Notes under the pieces: model-generated
Told to the model about the DNA's origin: nothing
Seen by the model: the letters and a program-made list of their open reading frames with translations, nothing else
The model's database searches: none
Source: Poseidonibacter parvus
GTDB lineage: Bacteria > Campylobacterota > Campylobacteria > Campylobacterales > Arcobacteraceae
Direction: 5' to 3'
NCBI RefSeq assembly: GCF_001956695.1
Contig: NZ_CP019070.1
Span: 806,001-870,000, forward strand
DNA: 64,000 nucleotides
Position numbers and translations under genes: made by a program
Shown: piece by piece, positions 47,116 through 55,373 of the stretch
Position numbering within the stretch: position 1 is the stretch's first letter
Layout: each line of letters begins with the position of its first letter

Positions 47116-49101
47116 ATGAAAAAAATTATTGGTTTATCTTTATGTTGTGCAAGTATTATTTTACATGCAAATGAGACTCAAACTTTAGAAACTATAAATG
47201 TAGAAGAAAAAGTAAATACAAAAATAGTAAAAGATGTTAGTAATGAACAAATCAAAAGTGCTGATTTAGCTGAAGCACTTACTAAAAATATTCCTTCAAT
47301 TTCAATTGTAAGAAGAAGTGGTATTGCAAATGATATTATTCTAAGAGGTCAAAAAAAAGATAATATCAATATCTTAATTGATAATGCAAAAATATATGGA
47401 GCATGTCCAAATAGAATGGATCCTCCTACATCTCACATTTTATCAAATAATATTGAAAGTGTAAAAGTTATTGAAGGTCCTTATGATGTAGAGAACTTTG
47501 GAACACTTAGTGGAAATGTAATAGTAAAAACAAAAGAACCAAGTAAAGAAGTAAGTGGTGAGATAAATCTTGGTGCTGGAAGTTTTGGATATAAAAAAGC
47601 TAGTGCTAGTATTAGTGGTGGAACTGATAAATTTAAAGTTCTAGTTTCAACTTCTATAGAAAAAGGTGATCAATATGAAGATGGAAATGGCAATGACTTC
47701 TTAGAACAGCAAATTCAAAATGGGATTACAACTTCTCCTAATCCTTTGGTTAGTGGAAGAGCTTACTCAGAAAGTAATTTAGAAGCTTTCGAAAAAAAAA
47801 CATTATTAACAAAAGTGGTATATAATATAGATGATAACTCAGAAGTAAAGTTATCATATACAGCAAATAGAAGTGATAACGTTTTGTATCCTAATACTCC
47901 AATGGATGCTGCTTACGATGACTCAAATATTTATTCAGTTGCTTATGTTGCTAGAGATTTAGGTGATTTTTCTAAAGATTTAAATATAAATTATTCCTAT
48001 TCTAATGTTGACCATCCAATGGATACGTCTTTGAGATTAGCAGGACTTACAAATTATACTACTAATCATATGAATTCATCAATTTGGGGAACAAAAATAA
48101 AAAATAGTATGGAAGTTGCAGACTCTTTAGTTACTATTGGATTAGATACTAGTGTAAGAAATTGGAAAGGAAATAGTTACTCAACTTCAGTAGCTACTGG
48201 AATAAGCACGCCAATAGCTACTACTTTGGCTTCTACAGATACTACAAATAAGGCAATTTTCACAGAAATAGAAAAATCATTTGGTGAATTAGATTTAGAA
48301 GCAGGGCTTAGATATGATTATACTGATATAGATTCAATTAATTCTACTAAAACTGATAGAAAATATACTGCTTTAAACGCAAATATTTTTGCTATTTATA
48401 ATGCAGATGAAAATACTAAATATTTTGCTGGAATTGGAAAATCATCAAGAGTACCTGATGCAAGAGAATTATATTATGGTGGGAATAATAATGATTTAGA
48501 AGATACTAAAAACTATGAAGCTGATATTGGTTTTGAAAAAACAATAGGTAGTTTTAACATTAGAACAAAAATATTCTATTCTGTATTAAAAGATTATATT
48601 TACAGTAAAAATGGAACAGGAATTTTTGAAAATGTTGATGCAAAAATTTATGGTATTGATGTAAGTGGGTTTTACTATATGAATGATGAATTCTCGATTG
48701 ATTATGGTCTTGCTTTCCAAAGAGGTAAAAAAGATGAAAGTCTTAGCGGACAAAATGATAAAGATTTAGCTGAAGTTCCACCATTAAAAGCAAATATTGC
48801 ATTAAATTATGAATTTGATAGTTCAAAAATTACTTCAGAAATTATTGCAGTTGATAGATGGGATAACTACGATAGTGATAATGGAGAACAAGAGTTAGCT
48901 GGATATGCTGTAGTTAATTTAAAATATAACAATAAACTAAATAAAAACTTTGGATTTACATTAGGGGTTGATAATGTTTTAGATAAAACTTATGCAAGTA
49001 CAAACACATATAATGACATTAAATACATAGGTGTTGGAGATACTGAATTACTAAACGATCCAGGAAGATATTTCTACGCAAACTTAAAATATAGCTTTTA
49101 A
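47116..49101 (+). CDS. TonB-dependent receptor, copper-receptor (OprC/NosA) type
   Basis: 661 residues. Outer-membrane beta-barrel importer. Signal peptide KKIIGLSLCCASIILHA, TonB box region TLETINVEEK, plug domain, and terminal aromatic motif FYANLKYSF. The plug carries GACPNRMDPPTSH (Cys97, Met101) and the barrel carries DHPMD (His300, Met302). A CxxxM plus HxM arrangement is described for the copper-binding site of OprC, and the ACPN-MDPPTS stretch is typical of the TonB copper-receptor group. Copper uptake is thus favoured over siderophores. Regulation may involve the repeats at 47035-47071. No other transport genes adjoin. Confidence 0.85.
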   Translation: MKKIIGLSLCCASIILHANETQTLETINVEEKVNTKIVKDVSNEQIKSADLAEALTKNIPSISIVRRSGIANDIILRGQKKDNINILIDNAKIYGACPNRMDPPTSHILSNNIESVKVIEGPYDVENFGTLSGNVIVKTKEPSKEVSGEINLGAGSFGYKKASASISGGTDKFKVLVSTSIEKGDQYEDGNGNDFLEQQIQNGITTSPNPLVSGRAYSESNLEAFEKKTLLTKVVYNIDDNSEVKLSYTANRSDNVLYPNTPMDAAYDDSNIYSVAYVARDLGDFSKDLNINYSYSNVDHPMDTSLRLAGLTNYTTNHMNSSIWGTKIKNSMEVADSLVTIGLDTSVRNWKGNSYSTSVATGISTPIATTLASTDTTNKAIFTEIEKSFGELDLEAGLRYDYTDIDSINSTKTDRKYTALNANIFAIYNADENTKYFAGIGKSSRVPDARELYYGGNNNDLEDTKNYEADIGFEKTIGSFNIRTKIFYSVLKDYIYSKNGTGIFENVDAKIYGIDVSGFYYMNDEFSIDYGLAFQRGKKDESLSGQNDKDLAEVPPLKANIALNYEFDSSKITSEIIAVDRWDNYDSDNGEQELAGYAVVNLKYNNKLNKNFGFTLGVDNVLDKTYASTNTYNDIKYIGVGDTELLNDPGRYFYANLKYSF

Positions 49102-49113
49102 AAGCTATATTTT
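49086..49113. terminator. Bidirectional palindromic terminator, receptor / HD gene
   Basis: 28-bp perfect palindrome with AGC/GCT in the arms and T-rich end. Stop codons of both convergent genes lie in it. Confidence 0.7.
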
Positions 49114-50338
49114 AATCAAAATCTATTCTAACTTGAGTTTGTCCAGTCGTACCAAACTCTTGGTCAATATTGTTTGCAATCTCTTTAAAATCAATTCCTT
49201 GAATTTCTTTTAGACTTTTTAAAATCTCTTTTTTCCCATTTATAAGTTCTTTTGATTTAATACCATGAGAAATAGATAAACTAGCTTCAACAAATGCTGA
49301 TAATTTATCACACTGTTTTAAAGCAAGTCCATCAATAGGATTGTATTTGTTTTGATTATATTTTGATACATCATCTACAACTTCAATTTTATCTTCATAG
49401 ATTTTATTTTCAAACTCTTCTTTTTTACCATCATAAAGTCCTAAAATATATGAAAATTCATTATGTAACTCCTCTGGTACATTTGGTAAAATATCATCTT
49501 CAATTTTTTCTAATTCATACTCAGCAATAATATCTGATAATTCATCCACGCAATATTTTACTGGTGTTATTATATCTCTTGTTAGTGCTTCTGGTAAATC
49601 ATGAAACAAAGCGGTAAAGAAGTTATTTTGAATTCTTTTATCACAAGCATTTACATCAATTGAGAAAAAGTATCCAAATATTGCAACTGTTAGCATATGA
49701 CCTAAAACTGATGTTTCAGGAACTCTTGGAGTTTGTGCCCAACGTTTTTGAAATCGAAGTCTACCACTTAAATCAATAACTTTTGCAAGCTTTTTATTTA
49801 AAGCAATTTTTCTAACACCAATTAATTCATAATAATCTTCAATTTCTTCTTCAACACTTTTTTTAACATCTTCAATATCTGTTAAAAATTGACTGGTTTG
49901 ATAAACAATTGAAAATTCCCATTTAGTAGCTAAGTAAGAAGCTGCTTTTAAGATAAATCTCTCTTTTTTATAAATCTCAGGATTATTTAAATAGTCTTCA
50001 AATTTTTGTAAAAATGTTCCATTGTCTATATCTTTTAAAGAAGGTGATAGTTTTGAGATAACCCAAGTGTTTATCTCTTTAGATTTTTTTTGTAAGGCTT
50101 TTCTAAATACGTCAGGTCTAATATCAGTTACAACTACACGTCTTAGAAACTCAAAAATACCTGCTTCTATTAAGTGTGTATAGTTTACATCTTTTTCTAG
50201 TTTTGCAATAAAATATGCAATGATAAACTTATGAGCTTGTTTATCAAGCTCAACAAGTTCTACCATTCTTGGATAATCATTCCATCTTTGGATTGATGCA
50301 GAAGAGAAAATTGAATCAATTATTTTTGAATTAATCAA
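49112..50338 (-). CDS. HD-domain phosphohydrolase-like protein
   Basis: 408 residues. An HD-superfamily metal-binding domain lies in the middle: ETSVLGHMLTVAIFGYFF (first His), ALFHDLPEALTRDI (HD pair) and a late Asp in QCDKLSAFVEA. The arrangement is that of HD_3 hydrolases such as the YfbR-like 5'-nucleotidases. The substrate is unknown, and the long N-terminal part is not recognised. It starts at TTG 50338 behind AAGGA (6 bases), overlapping the stop of the upstream 43-residue gene. Confidence 0.82.
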   Translation of the reverse strand: MINSKIIDSIFSSASIQRWNDYPRMVELVELDKQAHKFIIAYFIAKLEKDVNYTHLIEAGIFEFLRRVVVTDIRPDVFRKALQKKSKEINTWVISKLSPSLKDIDNGTFLQKFEDYLNNPEIYKKERFILKAASYLATKWEFSIVYQTSQFLTDIEDVKKSVEEEIEDYYELIGVRKIALNKKLAKVIDLSGRLRFQKRWAQTPRVPETSVLGHMLTVAIFGYFFSIDVNACDKRIQNNFFTALFHDLPEALTRDIITPVKYCVDELSDIIAEYELEKIEDDILPNVPEELHNEFSYILGLYDGKKEEFENKIYEDKIEVVDDVSKYNQNKYNPIDGLALKQCDKLSAFVEASLSISHGIKSKELINGKKEILKSLKEIQGIDFKEIANNIDQEFGTTGQTQVRIDFD

Positions 50339-50466
50339 TTTTTATCCTTAGGCTTATTCTTTTTAGTATCTTCTTTATCATTGGAAAAAAACATCATCTT
50401 TTTTCCAAGAAGTATTAAGATAACAACTACAAACATCATTAAATATATTTGCCAAGGTTCTCTCAT
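50335..50466 (-). CDS. 43-residue single-pass microprotein
   Basis: Open frame from ATG 50466, which has AAAGGA 7 bases upstream. Starts REPWQIYLMMFVVVILILL, a membrane helix, followed by GKKMMFF and a charged, Lys-rich tail (SNDKEDTKKNKPKDKN). Its TGA overlaps the TTG start of the HD gene, whose ribosome site lies inside this frame, so the two are coupled. Not recognised. Short, but the ribosome site, start and coupling make it credible. Confidence 0.65.
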   Translation of the reverse strand: MREPWQIYLMMFVVVILILLGKKMMFFSNDKEDTKKNKPKDKN

Positions 50467-50488
50467 TAATTATCCTTTTTTAATAAAT

Positions 50489-50944
50489 CTAAGCTCTACA
50501 ACTTCCTATTTTACTAATAGCATTGATTTTTTCAACTCTACCTTCATGTCTCCCACCTGCAAATGATGAATCATTCCATGCATCTACAATAGCTTCAACC
50601 ATACCAAATCCAGAAACTCGCTCACCTAAACAAATCACATTTGCGTCATTATGTTCTCTTGCCATTTTAGCTGAGTATTCATTATGACAAAGTGCTGCTC
50701 TAATTCCATCAAATTTATTAGCAGCCATGCTCATTCCAATTCCCGAACCACAAATTAAAATACCTTTGCTTCCTTCATTTTTAAGAACATTTTCACATAC
50801 CTTTGCTGCAAAATCTGGATAGTCAACTCTATCTTTTGTATTTGGTCCTAAATCAATAACTTCATGACCTCTTTTTTCAAATAACTCTTTTACATAAGCT
50901 TTGATATCAATACCTGCGTGATCTGCACCAATATAATATTTCAT
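50489..50944 (-). CDS. rpiB: Ribose 5-phosphate isomerase B
   Basis: 151 residues. Interconverts ribose-5-P and ribulose-5-P. Begins YYIGADHAGIDIKAYVKE; active-site Cys and His are in LICGSGIGMSMAANKF and RAALCHNEYSAKMAREHNDAN, and GERVSGFGMV is present. The stop of the signal peptidase gene lies immediately before its ATG (no gap), so it is in the folD-lepB-rpiB operon. Confidence 0.95.
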   Translation of the reverse strand: MKYYIGADHAGIDIKAYVKELFEKRGHEVIDLGPNTKDRVDYPDFAAKVCENVLKNEGSKGILICGSGIGMSMAANKFDGIRAALCHNEYSAKMAREHNDANVICLGERVSGFGMVEAIVDAWNDSSFAGGRHEGRVEKINAISKIGSCRA

Positions 50945-51730
50945 TTAGTATATACCTTTTTCATGATTTATTTCTATATTTTTTGTATTCATTTTTTCTT
51001 CAATTGTATCAACTTGTTTTAATACTCTATCCCATCTAATTTCTTTTTCATCATTCCATGAAAAATAAATAACCCAAGGAGTTCCAACTACAAACTTATA
51101 AGGAACAGTTCCCCAAAATCTAGAATCATTTGAGTGGTCTCTATTATCACCCATCATAAATGTTTCATCTTCAGGAACCATAATTGGCATCATATTAAAT
51201 AATTCACTTGGATTTAATCCATTATTTACAACACTTGGATCATTGTGAATACCTGGATGTTCTTTTTTATATGGATTTACAACCCATAATTTATCACCAA
51301 CTTCAATAATACTATCTTTATCATAATTAGCTTTTACATACTCATTACCTTCTTTTGGATGAAGTAACAAGTTCTTGTCTTTTAATGCAACGATGTCTCC
51401 ACCCGTTGCTACTGCTCTTTTTACATAATGAATAGCTTCATTTTTTGGATATCTAAATACTACAATATCTCCACGTTTTGGTCTAGGACCTTCAATTAAA
51501 TGGCCATTGTCATTAAAATCAGGAAGCATTTTAACTTCTAACCATGGTATTCTTGGTACTGGAATTCCATATGAAAACTTTTTTACAAAAAGCATATCAC
51601 CAATTAAAAGAGTGTTTTTCATAGATCCACTAGGAATCACGAAAGCTTGTGCAATAAATGACATAATCACAAGAACTATAACAATAGTTCCTGTCCATGT
51701 TGATGACCAATTGTAGATTTTTCTAAACAT
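50945..51730 (-). CDS. lepB: Signal peptidase I
   Basis: 261 residues. Cleaves Sec signal peptides. An N-terminal membrane helix (TWTGTIVIVLVIMSFIAQAF), catalytic Ser in VIPSGSMKNTLLIGD, catalytic Lys in HYVKRAVATGGD, and box E GDNRDHSNDSRFWG. Directly abuts folD upstream and rpiB downstream without gaps. The same enzyme would process the signal peptides of the periplasmic proteins in this window. Confidence 0.96.
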   Translation of the reverse strand: MFRKIYNWSSTWTGTIVIVLVIMSFIAQAFVIPSGSMKNTLLIGDMLFVKKFSYGIPVPRIPWLEVKMLPDFNDNGHLIEGPRPKRGDIVVFRYPKNEAIHYVKRAVATGGDIVALKDKNLLLHPKEGNEYVKANYDKDSIIEVGDKLWVVNPYKKEHPGIHNDPSVVNNGLNPSELFNMMPIMVPEDETFMMGDNRDHSNDSRFWGTVPYKFVVGTPWVIYFSWNDEKEIRWDRVLKQVDTIEEKMNTKNIEINHEKGIY

Positions 51731-52591
51731 TTATTTAGCTTCTCTTTTTTCTCTTAAATTTGCAGCTTTAACTGTATTTTTAAGAAGCATTCCAATAGTC
51801 ATTGGTCCAACTCCACCTGGAACTGGTGTTATAAATGATGCTTTTTCTTTACAATCTTCAAAATCTGCATCACCTGTTAATTTTCCAGTATCTAGTCTAT
51901 TAATACCAACATCAATTACAACAGCACCTTCTTTTATCATATCAGCTTTTAAAAGATGAGGAACACCAACTGCAATAATTACAATATCAGCAGCTAAAGT
52001 CTGAGCTTTTAAATCTTTTGTTTTTGAATTACATACAGTTACAGTTGCTTTTGCATTGATTAAAAGTGATGCCATTGGTTTACCAACAATATCAGAACTT
52101 CCAATAACACAAGCATTTTTACCAACTAAGTCAATTCCATACTCTTCAAACATTCTCATAACACCAAATGGAGTTGCTGGTAAAAATGAATCTAAATTTG
52201 AAACCATTCTTCCTACATTGTAAGGATGGAAACCATCAACATCTTTTAATGGATCAATTGCTTCAAGAACAACAGTTGTGTCAATATGTTTTGGCAATGG
52301 TAATTGAACTAAAATACCATCTAATGATGGGTTTTCATTCATTCTTTTAATTGTCTCTAATAACTCATCTTGAGTAATAGTATCTGGCATTTCATGTACA
52401 ACAGAATAAATGCCAGCATTTTTACAAGATTTTGCTTTACTAGCTACATATGTAGCACTTGCAGCATCGCTACCAACTAAAATAACTGCTAAACCTGGAG
52501 TTATGTGTTTTTCTTTTATAAGTTCTTCAACTTCAACTTTTACTTCATCTTTAATTTTATTCGATAATGCTTTTCCATCTAGTAATGTCAT
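51731..52591 (-). CDS. folD: Methylenetetrahydrofolate dehydrogenase/cyclohydrolase
   Basis: 286 residues. Bifunctional one-carbon enzyme. ILVGSDAASATYVASKAKSC with the catalytic Lys, DGILVQLPLPKHI, and PVPGGVGPMTIGMLLKNT at the C-terminus. First gene of the folD-lepB-rpiB operon, divergent from rplY. Confidence 0.96.
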   Translation of the reverse strand: MTLLDGKALSNKIKDEVKVEVEELIKEKHITPGLAVILVGSDAASATYVASKAKSCKNAGIYSVVHEMPDTITQDELLETIKRMNENPSLDGILVQLPLPKHIDTTVVLEAIDPLKDVDGFHPYNVGRMVSNLDSFLPATPFGVMRMFEEYGIDLVGKNACVIGSSDIVGKPMASLLINAKATVTVCNSKTKDLKAQTLAADIVIIAVGVPHLLKADMIKEGAVVIDVGINRLDTGKLTGDADFEDCKEKASFITPVPGGVGPMTIGMLLKNTVKAANLREKREAK

Positions 52592-52710
52592 GGGATTGAA
52601 CCTTCTAATAATATGTTTTATAATGTAGATGATAATAGCTAAAATTCAATTACAAAAAGTTAAATTAAAAGTCATAATATAGATTAATAAAAAATTTAGC
52701 AAAATTTAAA

Positions 52711-52716
52711 TATAAT
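52711..52716 (+). promoter_or_regulatory. -10 box (TATAAT) of rplY
   Basis: TATAAT 34 bases before ATG 52751, in the 159-bp divergent region between folD and rplY. Confidence 0.55.
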
Positions 52717-52750
52717 TGCGCCCTAAAATAAAAATACAAAAGGATCGTTT

Positions 52751-53287
52751 ATGTTAGAGGGTATCGTAAGAGATAGTATGACAAAACAAGCAACTAAAAC
52801 TTTAAGAAGAGATGGTTATTTAATAGCTAATATCTATGGAAAAGGTTTAGAAAATGTTTCAACTGCATTCAAAAAGAATGAGTTTATCAAATTTTTAAGA
52901 ACAAAAGAAACTATCGCATTTGATGTTACAGTTTCAGGAACAGTTTATAAAGTAGTAGTACAAGAGTACCAAAAATGTCCATTAACTTCAGATTTATTAC
53001 ATGTTGATTTAATGGTTGCACAACCAGGTGTTATTGCATCTTATAAAGTTCCAGTAATTGGAACAGGTACTGCAATTGGTATTAAAAACAAAGGTCTTTT
53101 AATGACTCACACTAAAAGAGTTCCTGTTAAATGTACAATTGAAAATTTACCAGAAAACATTACTATTGATGTAACTGATTTAGATACAGGTGATAATGTA
53201 TTAATTAGAGATTTAAACTTACCAGAAACTGTTAAATGTTTCTTAGATCCAAGAGTTCCAGTAATTGGTATAATTAAAGCTAAGTAA
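52751..53287 (+). CDS. rplY: Ribosomal protein L25 (Ctc form)
   Basis: 178 residues. Binds 5S rRNA. The N-terminal L25 domain ([14 protein letters not shown]) is followed by a C-terminal TL5/Ctc extension ([20 protein letters not shown]), making it the long form. AAAGGA precedes the ATG. The pth gene follows 9 bases after the stop; the L25-Pth pair is a frequent bacterial arrangement. Confidence 0.95.
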   Translation: MLEGIVRDSMTKQATKTLRRDGYLIANIYGKGLENVSTAFKKNEFIKFLRTKETIAFDVTVSGTVYKVVVQEYQKCPLTSDLLHVDLMVAQPGVIASYKVPVIGTGTAIGIKNKGLLMTHTKRVPVKCTIENLPENITIDVTDLDTGDNVLIRDLNLPETVKCFLDPRVPVIGIIKAK

Positions 53288-53296
53288 TTTAACTTT

Positions 53297-53848
53297 ATGC
53301 ATCTAATAATTGGTCTTGGAAATATAGGTGAAAAATATCAGCTAACAAGACACAATGTAGGATTTATGGTTATCGATGAGATGACCAGAAATCTTGCAAC
53401 TACAAATATAAATAAATCAAACTTTCAATCTACACTTTTAAAATCAGGTTATAACTTATTTTCAAAACCAACAACATATATGAATAATTCTGGTGTTGCA
53501 GTTCATTCGATTATGGAATATTATAAAATTGATATTGAAGATATTATTGTAATTCATGATGATTTAGATTTACCTTTTGGTACAGTTAAGTACAAAATAG
53601 GTGGAGGACATGGTGGTCATAATGGATTAAGATCTATTGATGCACATTGTGGAAAAGAATATATTCGTGTAAGAATAGGAATTGGAAAACCTCAAAACAA
53701 AAGTGATGTTGCGAATTATGTACTTAGCAACTTTTCAAAAGAAGAATTAAATAAACTACAAGATATAATAACTCATACTATTAAAGCGATTGACGCACTT
53801 AAAACTGAAGAAATTGATCAGGTAAAATCCAAATTTACATTGAAATAA
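53297..53848 (+). CDS. pth: Peptidyl-tRNA hydrolase
   Basis: 183 residues. Recycles tRNA from stalled peptidyl-tRNA. IIGLGNIGEKYQLTRHNVGF with the catalytic His, KPTTYMNNSG, VIHDDLDLPFG and GGGHGGHNGLRSI all present. One base from the lptG start. Confidence 0.97.
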   Translation: MHLIIGLGNIGEKYQLTRHNVGFMVIDEMTRNLATTNINKSNFQSTLLKSGYNLFSKPTTYMNNSGVAVHSIMEYYKIDIEDIIVIHDDLDLPFGTVKYKIGGGHGGHNGLRSIDAHCGKEYIRVRIGIGKPQNKSDVANYVLSNFSKEELNKLQDIITHTIKAIDALKTEEIDQVKSKFTLK

Positions 53849-53849
53849 A

Positions 53850-54917
53850 ATGAGCATATTAACAAGATATATTTTAAAAAAGTATTTATTAAATTTTATT
53901 GTTGTCCTAATCTCGCTTGAACTATTTTTTGTTGGAATTGATTTCTTGCAAAATTTTAAAAAGCTACCAGATTCTGCGAATTTACAACTTTTATACGTAT
54001 TATATAATGGCTTTTTTACTTTAACATTAGCACTACCTTTATCTATTGTTTTTGGATGGATAGTTACATTAGTGATATTTATTAAAAACAATGAATTAGT
54101 AGCTTTTAATGCACTTGGTAGTAGAAGTAAAGATATTTATGCTCCTGTTGTAAAAATATCACTATTTCTAATATCTTTATTGATTTTAATGCAAGCGACT
54201 CCTTTAGCTTACTCTTATGATCAGAAAAGAAAAATTTTACATGATGAATATTTTACAAGTACAAAAACTGATATTTTTTTAAAATATAATGATAACTATG
54301 TATATTTTAAAAAACTTTTACCATTAGAAAAGAAAGCAGAAGGTATACATATTTATAAGGTAAAAGATAAAGATATTGTACAATCAATTGTTGCAAGAAA
54401 TGCATATTTTCAAAATAATAAATGGTATGTAGTTGATGCAAAAATTATAAATAAACCTTCACAATTAGATTTAGAAACATCAAGATTAGATATTAAATAT
54501 GAAAAGTTTTTAAATACTCTAGAAGGTTTTAAACCAAAAATTCTTGATAATGTATATGAGTCAAAATCAAATTTCTCTATACTTGATGCAGTATCTGCAT
54601 TGGTTTTATTGTCAAACCAAGGTATTAACACTGATAAAATTAGAGCTGCTTTATACAATCAAGTTGTTGTTTCTTTTTTTGTAATACCAATACTTTTATT
54701 AGTATTTGCCTACGCTTCATTAAATAGTAGGTTTTTTAATATGGGTAAGTTTACATCTTTATCTATTTTTGGAACATTGATTGTTTGGGGTGTATTTTTT
54801 ATGCTTTACAAGTTTACAAATGGAGGAATTACAATTCCTGAAGTATCAATTTTATTGCCTTTTATCTTATGGATAATTGGTTCTTTACTATTTTACAAAA
54901 AGAAAATGAATTCTTAG
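53850..54917 (+). CDS. lptG: LPS export permease (LptF/LptG family)
   Basis: 355 residues. Six membrane helices with a large periplasmic beta-jellyroll between the third and fourth, as in YjgP/YjgQ permeases that pull LPS from the inner membrane. Begins SILTRYILKKYLLNFIVVL. LptF and LptG are not separable by eye; the LptG name is a best guess. Starts one base after the pth stop. Confidence 0.85.
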   Translation: MSILTRYILKKYLLNFIVVLISLELFFVGIDFLQNFKKLPDSANLQLLYVLYNGFFTLTLALPLSIVFGWIVTLVIFIKNNELVAFNALGSRSKDIYAPVVKISLFLISLLILMQATPLAYSYDQKRKILHDEYFTSTKTDIFLKYNDNYVYFKKLLPLEKKAEGIHIYKVKDKDIVQSIVARNAYFQNNKWYVVDAKIINKPSQLDLETSRLDIKYEKFLNTLEGFKPKILDNVYESKSNFSILDAVSALVLLSNQGINTDKIRAALYNQVVVSFFVIPILLLVFAYASLNSRFFNMGKFTSLSIFGTLIVWGVFFMLYKFTNGGITIPEVSILLPFILWIIGSLLFYKKKMNS

Positions 54918-54926
54918 AAGGTAATT

Positions 54927-55373
54927 ATGAAATCACATATTAAAGCATACGGTATTGTTCCTTATCTTGTTACAAAAGATGATATAAAAATATTATTATG
55001 TAAATCTATCGCTAGTAAGGAAAAATGGGGATGTTTAAAAGGTCTTAAAGAAAAAGATGAAAACGCTTATGAATGTGCTCAAAGAGAATTATTTGAAGAA
55101 AGTAGTATAAAAGTTGAAATAGGATTATTTGAAGATTATTTTGAACAAATAAACTTAGAAAAAGATATTGGTATTTGGTTAGTTAATGCTTCAAATATTG
55201 AAAACATAAATGAAATGTTTTTTGATGATAAACTAAAAAACAATTTTTTATCTTGGGAGAATTCAAAAGTAAAATTCTTTTCTATTTATGATTTACCAAA
55301 TATAAGAAAGAAACAAATGACTTTAATAAAAGAGATAAAAAGTTTTTTAAAGAATAAAAAACTTCATCCCTAG
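54927..55373 (+). CDS. NUDIX hydrolase
   Basis: 148 residues. The Nudix box reads GLKEKDENAYECAQRELFEE, with the final Gly-type residue replaced by Ser. Starts KSHIKAYGIVPYLVTKDD. The substrate is not deducible; dinucleotide or NTP cleavage is usual. Ends tail-to-tail with the amidase gene: their TAG stops overlap at 55370-55373, and no hairpin terminator is visible between them. Confidence 0.88.
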   Translation: MKSHIKAYGIVPYLVTKDDIKILLCKSIASKEKWGCLKGLKEKDENAYECAQRELFEESSIKVEIGLFEDYFEQINLEKDIGIWLVNASNIENINEMFFDDKLKNNFLSWENSKVKFFSIYDLPNIRKKQMTLIKEIKSFLKNKKLHP

